A DNA stretch of 56,682 nt from Nitrososphaeraceae archaeon (GCA_016782315.1 JADDOQ010000002.1:1-56682); one strand, 5' to 3'. Positions 1 through 9,257 are shown, counted from the first letter of the stretch. The notes: generated by a model from the sequence alone, not told the origin. Translations and numbers: made by a program.

Positions 1-82
1 ACTGTTAAAAATAATGCGGAGATATTCAGATACAAGTGATTTTGCGAGGTGAAAAAATAAAACACACCCCAAAGGACATACC

Positions 83-628
83 CTATTGCCGTTGCAAATC
101 TTTTCCTCTCACCCATTTTGTGTTACCATCCGATAACATCTCGTTTTTCCATATTGGGACATCTTGCTTAACTCTGTTCAGTATGAATTGACTGGCATCA
201 AATGCATCTTTGCTGTGAGGTGTGGATATTGCTATCGCAATACTGTTGTCACCTATCTTTAGATCCCCCACTCTATGAACTACCCTAATTTCCTTAACAT
301 CCCACTTTTTTTTTACTTCAATTTCAATGTTCTTTATCCTCTCCTCCGCCATCCCTACATATGCCTCATAGCTCATGCCTATAACTTGGCCATTATTGCC
401 ATAGTTTCTTACTGTCCCTATAAATAATACTGTTGCTCCAAAATCTCCGGTGTTATCTATTGAATCCAACACGGATTTAACATCAATCTCCTTTGATGTT
501 ATCCTTTTGATATTTGGATCAAGGTCTACAAACTGATATCCATTTTCATCATTATCATCATTGTTGCGGTTTTTACTGTAATTATATTTCTTGTTTGTAT
601 TTTGTGTGTTATTGTTGTGACTACTCAC
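83..628 (-). CDS. moaE: Molybdopterin synthase catalytic subunit MoaE
   Basis: Large subunit of molybdopterin synthase, which puts the dithiolene sulfurs into precursor Z in molybdenum cofactor synthesis, with MoaD as sulfur carrier. The conserved core covers residues ~40-178: the early GATVLFIGTVR segment, the HRVGDLKIGD loop and the active-site block KQDVPIWKNE with its two lysines. The first ~37 residues are an Asn/Asp-rich low-complexity tail that typical MoaE lacks. The start is GTG at 628, chosen because GGAGGG lies 8 nt upstream inside the end of moaD. It is translationally coupled to moaD (5-nt gap). Family assignment is firm; any role for the tail is unknown. Confidence 0.95.
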   Translation of the reverse strand: MSSHNNNTQNTNKKYNYSKNRNNDDNDENGYQFVDLDPNIKRITSKEIDVKSVLDSIDNTGDFGATVLFIGTVRNYGNNGQVIGMSYEAYVGMAEERIKNIEIEVKKKWDVKEIRVVHRVGDLKIGDNSIAIAISTPHSKDAFDASQFILNRVKQDVPIWKNEMLSDGNTKWVRGKDLQRQ

Positions 629-633
629 ATTTA

Positions 634-891
634 CTACCCTCCAGAAACTGGTGGTAAAAGCGCCACTTCATCAGCCTCTTTTAAAATGGCATCAACACCC
701 ACCACCTTGTAATTTACAGCAATCTGCATGGTATTTAAGATATTTATGATTCTCGGATGGGTTGATGAGATCTTTGATAACAGCTCTCTAACTGTAGTAG
801 ATTCAGGTAATTTGATTGATTCCCTTCTTCTGCCAGTCGCGTCTTTCGCGCTAGCAAAGTACAGGACTGTAATGTGAATTTGGGAAGGCAT
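634..891 (-). CDS. moaD: Molybdopterin synthase sulfur carrier subunit MoaD
   Basis: Ubiquitin-like small subunit (85 aa, usual family length) that carries the thiocarboxylate sulfur to MoaE. It has the beta-grasp pattern: ITVLYFASAKD at the start, a mid-protein TVRELL helix, then DEVALLPPVSGG with the obligatory C-terminal Gly-Gly. It starts at ATG 891, 11 bp after the end of the secreted-protein gene and 5 bp before moaE, so the three genes are probably one transcript. No MoeB/E1-type activating enzyme is in the window. Confidence 0.95.
   Translation of the reverse strand: MPSQIHITVLYFASAKDATGRRRESIKLPESTTVRELLSKISSTHPRIINILNTMQIAVNYKVVGVDAILKEADEVALLPPVSGG
637..642 (-). promoter_or_regulatory. 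Shine-Dalgarno of moaE inside the MoaD Gly-Gly codons
   Basis: The minus strand reads GGAGGG here, 8 nt before the GTG start of moaE. The same six bases encode the C-terminal Gly-Gly of MoaD, which is thiocarboxylated in the active protein. The overlap fixes the moaE start and implies coupled translation. Confidence 0.75.
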
Positions 892-902
892 TGTTGTTTC
901 AA

Positions 903-1409
903 TTATTTTATAGATGAAGAAGAATTGTCATAATTATTTGTAATGATACATGTTTTAGTTACAACGGCCATTATGCCGCCAAAACAATCGTTAGAATATG
1001 ATGTGGCGTACCCGGGGAAAGTAGATTGCGAAACACTGTACATTCCCATACCTAGTTTTACATTCGATCCACTTGAATTACCAACAAAAGAGATAGGAAT
1101 GGGATCATTCGCATGTATGTTGATTTTAAAATCAGAGGAAGTCTTGTTTCCTATATCATTATTGTTAACAATTACCTTAACAACCAACAAACCTTTCACA
1201 TTAGCATCATTTATTGAAACCGCTGTATCGTTTTGGGTAGAACCGTTATGGGACCCCAATGACTTTGCCACTTTTGATTCATCTGAAACGGGTTTTGAAT
1301 ACGGTATATAATCATTGGTTTTTGCGTCAACAAAATCAACATCAGTGCTAATGGCCATATTAAAAAAAATTAACATAAAACCAAATGTCAGAATAGCAAT
1401 AATTTGCAT
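903..1409 (-). CDS. Secreted protein with a SpaA/prealbumin-like Ig-type domain
   Basis: 168 aa. An N-terminal hydrophobic segment (~3-22) looks like an uncleaved signal or anchor. After a Ser/Asn-rich linker, residues ~73-160 form a domain with the pattern GLLVVKVIVNN, a Pro-rich middle, then a Tyr-Ser-Val strand, a YATSYSNDC segment and the closing CIITNNYD. This matches the 'V.K.vinn..g...asdF.i.v.gn.p.p.sF.g...CtITNd' repeat of archaeal and bacterial extracellular prealbumin/SpaA-like domains. Probably cell-surface. It lies upstream of moaD in the same direction, but a functional link is not evident. The + strand frame across it lacks such features. Confidence 0.6.
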   Translation of the reverse strand: MQIIAILTFGFMLIFFNMAISTDVDFVDAKTNDYIPYSKPVSDESKVAKSLGSHNGSTQNDTAVSINDANVKGLLVVKVIVNNNDIGNKTSSDFKINIHANDPIPISFVGNSSGSNVKLGMGMYSVSQSTFPGYATSYSNDCFGGIMAVVTKTCIITNNYDNSSSSIK

Positions 1410-1663
1410 TATGGTATATTACCATGCTGTATTAATTAGTTTATACCATTATACCAAATACGGGTATTTATAAGAGATTTAAAAAATCATAGATTATGTA
1501 AGAAATACCTCGAGATCATATATGATTTAGGTTGTATAAAGATATTTGATGCTAACCGAATGGGATATGGAAAATGTCGTCGTATAGTTTCCAATGTTGG
1601 CACTAAAAAGCAAAAGACAATCCAAACAAGTAATGATTTTTTTAAAGTAATCAATACTGTTTT

Positions 1664-2065
1664 TTATTGTGTAGGTGGAGCTTGGCAAAACTCCACTAAA
1701 ACTCCGTTGAGAGACTTGGGATGAATAAAAGTAATTTTCCTGCCGTATGAGCCTGTTCTCAATTCGCCAAGAAATCTCATACCACCGTCTTTAGCTCGAT
1801 TGACATCAGTTTCTATTTCATCAGCAGTTATAGCAATGTGATGGATGCCTTCACCACGCTCCCTAAGGAATTTGCTGATCGGACTATCATCATCCATGGG
1901 TTCCAATAATTCGATACGTGTATCTTGCAAATTCATCATGACAACTTTTACCTTTTCGTTGGGGACCATTTCGGTCTCTATTTTGTCTATTTTCAATATT
2001 TTTTTATAGTTTCCAAGAGCATTTTCGGCGTTTTTTACGGCTATTGCAATATGATCAACCCTCAT
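1664..2065 (-). CDS. mce: Methylmalonyl-CoA epimerase
   Basis: Interconverts (S)- and (R)-methylmalonyl-CoA. In thaumarchaea this joins the carboxylation half of the 3-hydroxypropionate/4-hydroxybutyrate carbon-fixation cycle to methylmalonyl-CoA mutase. At 133 aa it is the standard length for the VOC-fold epimerases. Metal-ligand positions are visible: His in MRVDHIAIAV, His in GIHHIAI and Glu in VLVEFCQ; the RIELLEP segment is also typical. It starts at ATG 2065 with a TATA box about 30 bp upstream, so the mRNA has almost no leader. Monocistronic. No mutase or carboxylase gene is in the window. Confidence 0.93.
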   Translation of the reverse strand: MRVDHIAIAVKNAENALGNYKKILKIDKIETEMVPNEKVKVVMMNLQDTRIELLEPMDDDSPISKFLRERGEGIHHIAITADEIETDVNRAKDGGMRFLGELRTGSYGRKITFIHPKSLNGVLVEFCQAPPTQ

Positions 2066-2090
2066 AACTTAAAATTTAAATTTAACGCAT

Positions 2091-2098
2091 TATATAAA
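2091..2098 (-). promoter_or_regulatory. TATA box of the methylmalonyl-CoA epimerase gene
   Basis: Minus strand TTTATATA centred about 30 bp before ATG 2065. With the usual archaeal spacing, transcription would begin at ~2069, giving a leader of a few bases. Confidence 0.6.
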
Positions 2099-2416
2099 TA
2101 TATTTACAATATACATATATTATTTATAGCCAATATTGTTAGAAATAGTAGAAACAGTAGGAACATCTACACTGAAATGTGATCTCCACAAAATATGTAA
2201 ATGTCACATTTTGAAAAGACATTTGATTTAAAGTTAGGAATTCCAAAGAGATTGATATCTATATCTTTGATTATGGTTTAGTTACAACCTTGGAACTAGC
2301 CTAGATAAAATCCTAAATTTCATCCAATATCTTCATAGGCATCTAATGGTAGAGTTTACAGTCAACATAGTTTTTGTTTGGTTTAGTAAAACGTATGATT
2401 TTATGGCAGGAAAAGT
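2099..2416. other. Intergenic, no gene seen
   Basis: AT-rich spacer upstream of the epimerase promoter and beyond the end of the next minus-strand gene. No ORF with coding character was seen on either strand. Confidence 0.5.
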
Positions 2417-2695
2417 TCAAAACTTTATGATCTTTCCAAAATAAGTTCTAACCTGCTCTTTATCTGGAAGATCCAATTGTTCAAACTTTTCATGCATTCC
2501 ACGGGTATTGATTTCAATTTTAACAGTTTCATAGTCAGAATCATACTCTAACGAATATGTGCCATCAGTTTCCTCTATGCGGTACTTTTTATTTCTTTTA
2601 TTAAAGATAATTGCAACTTTACTTCCCCATTCTACAAAATAATCACTGTTTTCTAATTTACAAAGTAATTGTTGTTTGACTTGCAATTCATTCAT
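2417..2695 (-). CDS. Hypothetical protein
   Basis: 92 aa, unrecognised. It starts MNELQVKQQLL and is rich in Tyr, Glu and Lys, with alternating hydrophobic residues (VAIIFNKRNKKYRIEE, TYSLEYDSDY) suggesting a small beta-rich soluble protein. No Cys pair, membrane segment or signal peptide. It stands alone on the minus strand. It reads as a real gene because the composition is balanced and the stop and start are isolated, but no function can be given. Confidence 0.55.
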   Translation of the reverse strand: MNELQVKQQLLCKLENSDYFVEWGSKVAIIFNKRNKKYRIEETDGTYSLEYDSDYETVKIEINTRGMHEKFEQLDLPDKEQVRTYFGKIIKF

Positions 2696-2924
2696 GCTTA
2701 TTGATAAATATACTAAATTATAAGATTTTATTTCATTGTTTTAATATTTCGGTATATTTGGAAATATTGAAGATAAAATAAAAATATCACCGCATATATA
2801 ATACTAAACAATACCATTTACAGTTTCACAGTTAAAGCTTAAAAACCTAATATTCTATAAAGATTTCATGATAATAAAGTTATCCCAAATATGGATACAC
2901 ACATAAAAGTCATTAGGCCATGGA

Positions 2925-3707
2925 TTATGAAATATCCTCCTCATATACTTCTTCAGTATCACTTACAGGTTTCTCTAATGGGTTAGTTTTACTGTAATCC
3001 TCATCATAATCTTCAAGATAAAGCTTCATGTATCTTTGAGCTTTTTCCCACGATTTAGCAATATTTCCTTTTGGTAAATAGATAATGATATCCCCGCCAA
3101 AAGGTATTTTTTCCAGAACAGTATCGTTTATCTTTAACGTTTCTTGTTGATTTTGTTTTGGATCTTCTGCTTTAGCAATCTCATTTGATTTTGTGTTTTC
3201 TTCAAATGTAGTGTTATTTTGTTCTCCATATTTGGTATTTGGTTTTTCTACCACAAATACTACATCATCCAGATACCATTTTCTAATGTCCTTTTCTACC
3301 GCCTGAGACTCTGGAGCAGATATGCCTGTAATGTTTTTAATATCAAACCAAACGTTATCACCTAATAGTTTTCCATGTTTAGCGTATAGTTTATTCCACA
3401 ATGGTACATTGAGAAAAGCTTTGGAAGATAAATCAGCCCTCTGTTCATCATTAATAGGGTATGATATGTTTTCACCCAAGTCTGTAATTCTATATTTAGC
3501 TCGGCCCTCTAATAATCCAAAAAGGGTTAAACTATTTAGTCTCCTATAGAATGCCCCCCCAATCTTACTTTTATAATCAAGCATTACGGCGATGTCGGAA
3601 TAGTGAGTTAGGTCCTGTGTGTTTTTTACTTTATCAAATATTTTTTTTACATCTTGGATGGCTTCAGACAATCGTATATCAGGGATTTCGTAATTCCCTA
3701 TTTTCAA
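2925..3707 (-). CDS. Hypothetical protein with winged-helix-like N-terminus
   Basis: 260 aa. Residues ~12-115 alternate helices in a pattern like archaeal winged-helix/DUF5343-type proteins: a helix (LSEAIQDVKKIFDKV), a SDIAVMLDYKSK helix-turn, FYRRLNSLTLFGLLEG as a recognition-helix candidate, and YRITDLGE as a wing-like hairpin. The C-terminal part (~160-260) is a charged linker followed by KIPFGGDIIIYLPKG and an acidic tail. A DNA-binding or regulatory role is an inference from fold pattern only. Soluble, monocistronic, start ATG 3707. Confidence 0.6.
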   Translation of the reverse strand: MKIGNYEIPDIRLSEAIQDVKKIFDKVKNTQDLTHYSDIAVMLDYKSKIGGAFYRRLNSLTLFGLLEGRAKYRITDLGENISYPINDEQRADLSSKAFLNVPLWNKLYAKHGKLLGDNVWFDIKNITGISAPESQAVEKDIRKWYLDDVVFVVEKPNTKYGEQNNTTFEENTKSNEIAKAEDPKQNQQETLKINDTVLEKIPFGGDIIIYLPKGNIAKSWEKAQRYMKLYLEDYDEDYSKTNPLEKPVSDTEEVYEEDIS

Positions 3708-3917
3708 TCTTCTACTGTCTTTTTTTATTATATCTATTTATTAGTTTTACCTTACACAACAGTCAATATAGTTATATTCATAAATTTTAAAAACAAGGTG
3801 AGAGCACAAACTTGCAAAAAGCCTACAACAATTGAATTGAAGATAATCACAAAGGATGTAAAGTATTATATTAACGATTCAAAACTAAATAAAAACGAAA
3901 AGTGGAGATAGTATATA

Positions 3918-4115
3918 TTGACTTGCAGAGGAATTTGTATTAGATATAAATCTAAAAAAACATACAATACGTGTCGTTATGAGAATGACGAAAAAAGATG
4001 TCAAATCTGTGAGATTTTCATCAAATGGAATGGCTTATCGTGTCCATGCTGCAGCTATAAATTAAGAAATAATTCAAGAAATCCAAAATACAAAATAAAA
4101 AAGTATATAGAATAA
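3918..4115 (+). CDS. Thaumarchaeal mini zinc-ribbon protein
   Basis: 65 aa, very basic. It belongs to a small protein family I recognise from thaumarchaeal genomes, with the order TCRGICIRYK, then RCQICEIFIKW, then CPCCSYKLR. The two CxxC-type knuckles (CQIC and CPCC) would bind one zinc ion, and the basic tail suggests nucleic-acid contact. The start is TTG 3918 with GGAGA about 10 nt upstream. Function is not established. It is the first gene of a gene-poor stretch. Confidence 0.8.
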   Translation: MTCRGICIRYKSKKTYNTCRYENDEKRCQICEIFIKWNGLSCPCCSYKLRNNSRNPKYKIKKYIE

Positions 4116-4738
4116 TAAAAATTTCTCAGTAAAAGAAAGTGGGTTTGCAGGTTAAACAAAAATTATGCAGAATATAAAGTGTATTGGCACTAAACATGCA
4201 ATGATACAAATAAAAATAAAAATATTAACACAAGAAAGTGTAATATTATTCTTTGATCGCCACTTCAAAAGATTAAAGAAAAACAATTTAAAAGTTAAGA
4301 CTCATAATCATTAATATTAAAACGAAAAGTAATTCTATAATCACTTTAATTCATTTACTGGATATATCCGTTACAATGGATCTTTATGTGGTAAATTAGA
4401 TCCCCATTTATCTGAATTGGGTGATAAACCAGCTGTACATAACGCATAATGTTCTTTTTTTTGTTTAATTTAGGTATAAGGATACTCCATCACCTTATTT
4501 TAAGGGATATTCACAATATAAAGGGCATGCATTTTTATTACCAATTTAGGATAACATATTATGACCACTTATAATTCTATCCATTACCTAAATTAAAAAT
4601 ACACATTGATAAAAACATATTTCTTTTATTATTAAATTATATGGTAATACATTTTTAATTAATTGAGATTGGTAAAGCGTTTTTCTTTTACCATAAATCC
4701 ATAATACTTTCCGATATTTCAATTATTCTAGTTGCCCA
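4116..4738. other. Intergenic, no gene seen
   Basis: About 620 bp of very AT-rich sequence with only short, low-quality frames on both strands. No promoter-like or RNA-like structure stood out. Confidence 0.5.
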
Positions 4739-5023
4739 TCACCATCGGACATACCCGTTGAAATTAATTTCAATAGTTTGCTCGGTCTCATGGGAAAAAA
4801 TGGTCAATCTATTAATACTGTAATCAATTGAAACTATTGCATCAGAAATAATTCTATTGTGGCTTAAATAATTCAAATTGTTAAGTAAAATAGAGTTTTT
4901 ATTTATTGATATGTATGCGTTATCTCCTATAAAATATCTAATTTCTCTATATGGTTTTTGAAGCCTTATAAATACATCTATTGAAACTTTATCAATGTTA
5001 TTTATATTATTTGCACTCGTCAT
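4739..5023 (-). CDS. Hypothetical protein
   Basis: 94 aa, unrecognised. Asn/Ile/Ser-rich with likely beta strands (RYFIGDNAYISI, NRLTIFSHETEQTIEINF) and a short C-terminal GYVRW. No signal peptide, Cys motif or membrane segment. The composition follows the local AT richness, so coding status is moderately supported. Isolated between two long non-coding gaps. Confidence 0.45.
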   Translation of the reverse strand: MTSANNINNIDKVSIDVFIRLQKPYREIRYFIGDNAYISINKNSILLNNLNYLSHNRIISDAIVSIDYSINRLTIFSHETEQTIEINFNGYVRW

Positions 5024-5684
5024 TCTTCATTACCTAACCATTGTTATTATTTTTTTAGCTTTTTATCTATTCTGATTTTTAACAAATACGATAAAACTCA
5101 AAATACACAATCAAAATACTGGTATTTGCCCTGGGATTCATAAATCTCGTATCAGCTTTTTTTGAGAGTTTATTCATTTACATTATTTTTACAATCTCTT
5201 AACAAATGTTTGTCAATCACAAAATATATCATCTAAAGATTTTGTTACCTTCAATAATACTATCAATATATTGCTACAAAGTTATGGCTGTCTGATGCCA
5301 ATTTAGCATTAATACATTTACAGGGACTGTTTTTAAAAATCTAAAGGCAGTGCAAAGATAATATTAATTTATGGCATGATTAGGGTATCCAAAGTTCCGA
5401 TCCTATTATCACGATGGTATATGACATAGTAACTAAAGACATTAAATTTGATATTCTCAAAGAAGTAAGTATTAATGCTTTTGTTTTAGCGTACGTACAT
5501 TAGTACAATATACTCAAAATAAATCATATTAATCGGTTTAATGAAGCACTTCCGATGCAGATGCCTTATTCTGATTATCAGTTAAGTATATATAGAATCA
5601 AACTCTCAAGAGTTATTGTGAAGTAAGACTAAATCGGTCAGTTAGTTTTTATAACGGTTCTACTATATATATATTAAGTAAATT
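5024..5684. other. Intergenic, no gene seen
   Basis: About 660 bp, AT-rich. A short plus-strand frame near 5414 is too brief to support. The last ~20 bases before 5685 are TA-rich and probably hold the promoter of the next gene. Confidence 0.5.
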
Positions 5685-5867
5685 ATGAGCACCTTAATTG
5701 TATTGTTATTGTTAGCAGTGATTATTCTTGCGATAATAGGAATGGGATGGTCAAATTTTATATCAAGCGTATATGAAGGGTTCAACAAAGTTAAAAACTC
5801 CCCATTAATAAAAAACCTGACAGAGACATCCCAAACTGAAGTAAATAAATTGGTTAATGCCAATTAG
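5685..5867 (+). CDS. Small single-pass membrane protein
   Basis: 60 aa. Residues 3-20 are one strong hydrophobic helix (STLIVLLLLAVIILAIIGMG) followed by WSNFISSVYEGFNKVKNSP and a polar C-terminus. This shape is common among short conserved thaumarchaeal membrane proteins. No catalytic motif. It starts at ATG 5685 just after a run of TA repeats. The antisense frame over the same bases is rejected because the plus frame has an ordered TM-plus-amphipathic design. Confidence 0.6.
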   Translation: MSTLIVLLLLAVIILAIIGMGWSNFISSVYEGFNKVKNSPLIKNLTETSQTEVNKLVNAN

Positions 5868-6328
5868 CATTCAAATAGTCCTATTTTATTCTTATAGACT
5901 AACAAAAACCATTTAAAAAATTAATCAACAGACAAAACACAATTTATAAAAAATTCAAAATCTTTTTGCTCCTTTAAAAAATGTGCAATATAATTACATT
6001 ATAAAAACAGATAATCATGATTAAGTTTATAATTATTATAAGGCCACTCCTACTATGCCTAATACAAAAACGTCAGTAACCATGTCTAACCAAATCCCCC
6101 TTTCAGAAAACCGATATGTTCACAAATGATAAATGACATTAGGCATCTGTGCCCATCAATGGCATATAAACATCTCCACAATCGAGAATAATAACCATTT
6201 AGATTACATGGGTAAATGGACATTAGTTGTCAATAACAATTCTTTTCTAAAGTATCAATCAAAAAAACAAAATCGATATAGAAACTTACACAAATGACAA
6301 TAATGCACATTAAACAGCAGGCATAAAT
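5868..6328. other. Intergenic, no gene seen
   Basis: About 460 bp. A 24-codon plus-strand frame beginning near 6056 was noticed but has no support. Confidence 0.5.
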
Positions 6329-6517
6329 TTATGCAAATAATGTATTTATCCAGTTTATTAAATTATTTTCTATGATTTCGTCCCGAGGAATTTCATTATT
6401 TATATTCTTCTCTTCCTCTTCCTCTTCCTCTTTGTCTTTTATTAAATCTTCTTCAAAGCCATCATATTCAGCTTCTTCAACATCATTAATTTTATCTAAA
6501 AATGTCATATTTTCCAT
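6329..6517 (-). CDS. Small acidic hypothetical protein
   Basis: 62 aa, strongly acidic, with a run of seven Glu in the middle (encoded by a CTT/CTC-type repeat on the plus strand). It ends in IENNLINWINTLFA, a possible amphipathic helix. No known family. The antisense Ser-rich frame is a mirror of the Glu codons. Coding status is uncertain because simple-sequence DNA can open a frame by chance. Confidence 0.4.
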   Translation of the reverse strand: MENMTFLDKINDVEEAEYDGFEEDLIKDKEEEEEEEKNINNEIPRDEIIENNLINWINTLFA

Positions 6518-7064
6518 ATTGGTATTCTCAATAAATAATAATATTATTATTCATTACTCTCAATTTCAATAGTTCCTTCTTTATGATGTTTCGATATAAT
6601 TAGCCCTTAAATTAAAATGCATTTGAAGAAGGCAATAATAGCATATTTAACCAAAAAAATTACAAGTATGTAAATTTAATAATATACAGATTAAAACACT
6701 AACAACATATATAGATTGGAGTATTAACATTAGAAAACTTTGCTTTATTCAGTTTCATAAAAATAAAGGCTTTTATCTTTTCTTATTCTTTTTAGGAAAT
6801 GATCATTTCTTTTTTCAAGTACAATCCAAAAATTTGTTTTTTGAAATGCACATATTCTAGGAAAGAATTTGGATCAATAGTAGAGACAATTCATCGCATT
6901 AGAACATATAATATTGCAATTCTGTTTGAATATTTTGTATTGTCCCTTGTTGACCTTTTAGTATAAGCAATGTACACATACAACACCCATAAGCAAATCA
7001 ATTGAGATCTACTGTTATTGTAAACTTAACTGTGAAATACTAGTTTATTTCAGAATGGTTTACA
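6518..7064. other. Intergenic, no gene seen
   Basis: About 550 bp of AT-rich sequence with no supported ORF or RNA gene. Confidence 0.5.
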
Positions 7065-7598
7065 TTGCTATTTTCAAAAAGAAACAACAATAACAAACAA
7101 TGGAAATTAGAATATGAAGATACAGTTTACAAAATCTATGATTGGGACAAAAATTTAACAGGGTATTTCTTTCCCAATTATGACAAAACAAAAGATACAG
7201 ATGGTAATGATAAAACACACGGAGAAAATTATGATTTTGATGAGGAAACAGAAATTATAGATAAAATGCATAAAGAAAACCTTACTGTTTTTGGTGGAAA
7301 TTTGATGCTTCCGATGATTAAACTTTATCTCCTTGACAATCAAGATGGAATAGATTTAGATTATGCTATTAGTACGTTAGAAGAAAATGTACAGAGAACA
7401 AAAGGATGGAAAGAATGGATACAACACAATCATGAAAGATTCGAAATAATCGGTAGTTCTATTTATACAGCTAGGGAAGATAGAAATATGCTATCTATAC
7501 TGCTTGGTATAGATGCATCATTGACATTAGGAGAAAAAGAACTTCTTAACAAATTAAGACCTTTGTTAGACAAACTACATGAAGACAAAATGATTTAA
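7065..7598 (+). CDS. Hypothetical protein
   Basis: 177 aa, unrecognised. Start TTG 7065. Residues ~9-30 contain WKLEYEDTVYKIYDWDKN; the middle is Asp/Lys-rich; the C-terminal half is helical (MLPMIKLYLL, LDYAISTLEENVQRTKGWKEWIQ, LGEKELLNKLRPLLDKL). Soluble, no Cys cluster. Good residue balance and length make it a real gene. It is the longest gene in the 3.7-9.7 kb sparse region, and no function can be inferred. Confidence 0.65.
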   Translation: MLFSKRNNNNKQWKLEYEDTVYKIYDWDKNLTGYFFPNYDKTKDTDGNDKTHGENYDFDEETEIIDKMHKENLTVFGGNLMLPMIKLYLLDNQDGIDLDYAISTLEENVQRTKGWKEWIQHNHERFEIIGSSIYTAREDRNMLSILLGIDASLTLGEKELLNKLRPLLDKLHEDKMI

Positions 7599-8101
7599 TG
7601 GCATTATGCTGATATATATTGCTAAAATTTTTGGCTATCCGGCAGATTTACTTTTTGAAACCACCCAACAGTTCTCATTAGTATATTTTTTTTATCTAAA
7701 TACTCTATGGATGCGATATAATGAACAGAGTAACGTTAGGTAATTTATAGGTAATATATCGATAAATACAAAAAGCGTTACCATCTTGTCCATATGAATA
7801 TTTGCAATTTAACTTGCAATCACAAAGAATATCAAAAGAAGCCAAATGAATGATTTTGGCAAAGGTCTTTCTAACTGTACGCAAAAAATGATATCATTTT
7901 TTGAGCATACAGTAATGATTATGGAGTATAGGATGCATCCATGTACTTCATCCCGCTTTTCAATATAGAAAAACAGGAGAAGATGATTGTTGTCGATTTA
8001 TTGTTTTTATAAATCCACCAGAATGGAAAGTAATTCCAAAATGAAATTTAGGTGGGTATATAAATGTTAATATAACAGAAGTCACCATATGCAGATTATA
8101 T
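7599..8101. other. Intergenic with a palindrome
   Basis: About 500 bp between two hypothetical genes. Apart from the 22-bp palindrome listed separately and a weak 41-codon plus-strand frame near 7848, nothing was identified. Confidence 0.5.
7882..7903. repeat. Perfect 22-bp palindrome
   Basis: The two halves, 7882-7892 and 7893-7902/7903, are exact reverse complements (core AAAATGATATCATTTT), with looser symmetry continuing outwards (GTAC...GCATAC). It could be a dimeric regulator site or, as RNA, a hairpin ending in U residues. It lies ~285 bp after one gene and ~200 bp before the next. Confidence 0.6.
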
Positions 8102-8368
8102 ATGACTACGGATGTTACTATAAATGAGCAAGAAGAAACCTTTAAGAATTATTATGCATCGGAGTTACGCAAGAAAAAGCAACAGATTAACAATAATAAC
8201 AGAGGCTTCAATGAGTTAGAAGACGAAAGGAGACAAGTTTTTCAGCAAGCAATTAGAACACCTGGTCGCAGAGGCGAGGCAATAAAAAAGGAGGAGATTG
8301 AAAAAGAGTTTACTAGGCGCTTCAAAGAAGAGAATATGTCTGATGCTGCTGCTTCTGCTTCCCAATAG
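8102..8368 (+). CDS. Hypothetical charged protein
   Basis: 88 aa, mostly helical and highly charged (ELRKKKQQINNNN, ELEDERRQVFQQAIRTPGRRGEAIKKEEIEKEFTRRFKEE), ending in an Ala/Ser tail. No domain recognised. The regular helical charge pattern and higher G+C than the surroundings support coding. Start ATG 8102. Possibly a nucleic-acid-associated or coiled protein, but that is a guess. Confidence 0.6.
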   Translation: MTTDVTINEQEETFKNYYASELRKKKQQINNNNRGFNELEDERRQVFQQAIRTPGRRGEAIKKEEIEKEFTRRFKEENMSDAAASASQ

Positions 8369-9098
8369 CCAAACAGATTATTTCTAACTCAATTTATTTA
8401 ATTTCGATTTTTAACAAATAGTGTTAAACCATTTATTAATGAATTATCAATAAATATGACGAGAATATTCTATTCAAAATACAATTTCAATAAATTACGA
8501 TAGAGAATTTATTTTATACATAAATTAATAATGACAATTGTATTGGCCTATGCTTTGTTTTTAAATTATTGTTATTGGTTTCGTATTCACTATCGTATAT
8601 TTCAAATTTATTTTTCATAAAATCAAAAAGCCTATTTACGGTATCCTAAAAGGATCTACTTTAAGTAGTTCATATGCATCAAATCATTTCACATGGTATT
8701 AATATTCAGAATACATCAAATAATGGCAATCCCAATAGAATCAGTATTGACTCTATAAAAAAATTCCAAATTAATAGGAGGTTTTTATGGCAATGATTCA
8801 TTAACCATTACCTAAATAAAAACTAGCCCTTGACATCCCATTGAAAAGTAATATTGTTTTGTTTATTGAAAAATCGCAAACTAAATGAATCCAGAAAAAA
8901 CCAAATTTTAAATAATATGGTACAAAACTTAGGTAAAATGTTTCAAAAAGTATTGTACAAATAACAATTTGTGTTTAATCTAGAATATGCAAACTTTTAA
9001 TTTTAATTTTAGTTTTAATACGGATTTATCAAAGGATATGCATAGCAATTATCCAACACAACAAATAAGTATTAATATCTATAGAGCAATGTACAGTT
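8369..9098. other. Intergenic, one doubtful mini-ORF
   Basis: About 730 bp. A 40-codon plus-strand frame runs 8674-8796 (begins MHQIISHGIN). A good AGGAGG motif near 8776 precedes only a five-codon ATG frame that stops at once. Neither is convincing as a gene. Confidence 0.4.
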
Positions 9099-9257
9099 AT
9101 GCAAGGTATTCAAAAAATAAAATGCTCAACGTGTGGAACAATGTTTATGTCTGAAACTAATAGTACCCAATGTCCATCGTGTCAAGAACAGAGTCACAAT
9201 CACAAAGAACAGAGTAGTAATGTAGGAGGTGGCTGCGGATGTGGTCATAGCCACTAA
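9099..9257 (+). CDS. Small zinc-ribbon protein with Gly/Cys/His tail
   Basis: 52 aa. An N-terminal zinc ribbon has two CxxC knuckles (KCSTCG and QCPSC, ~13 residues apart), followed by a His/Gln/Ser linker and a C-terminal metal-binding-like tail GGGCGCGHSH. Start ATG 9099. Zinc binding by the ribbon is a firm motif inference; the tail could bind a further soft metal. No family name can be assigned. Monocistronic. Confidence 0.75.
   Translation: MQGIQKIKCSTCGTMFMSETNSTQCPSCQEQSHNHKEQSSNVGGGCGCGHSH

Noticed and set aside
943-1311. 122-codon plus-strand frame
   Set aside because: It mirrors the minus-strand secreted protein, which has a signal peptide and a recognisable domain.
6370-6450. Short tandem CTT/CTC run as a CRISPR-like or regulatory repeat
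   Set aside because: It is simple sequence encoding a Glu run, without spacers.
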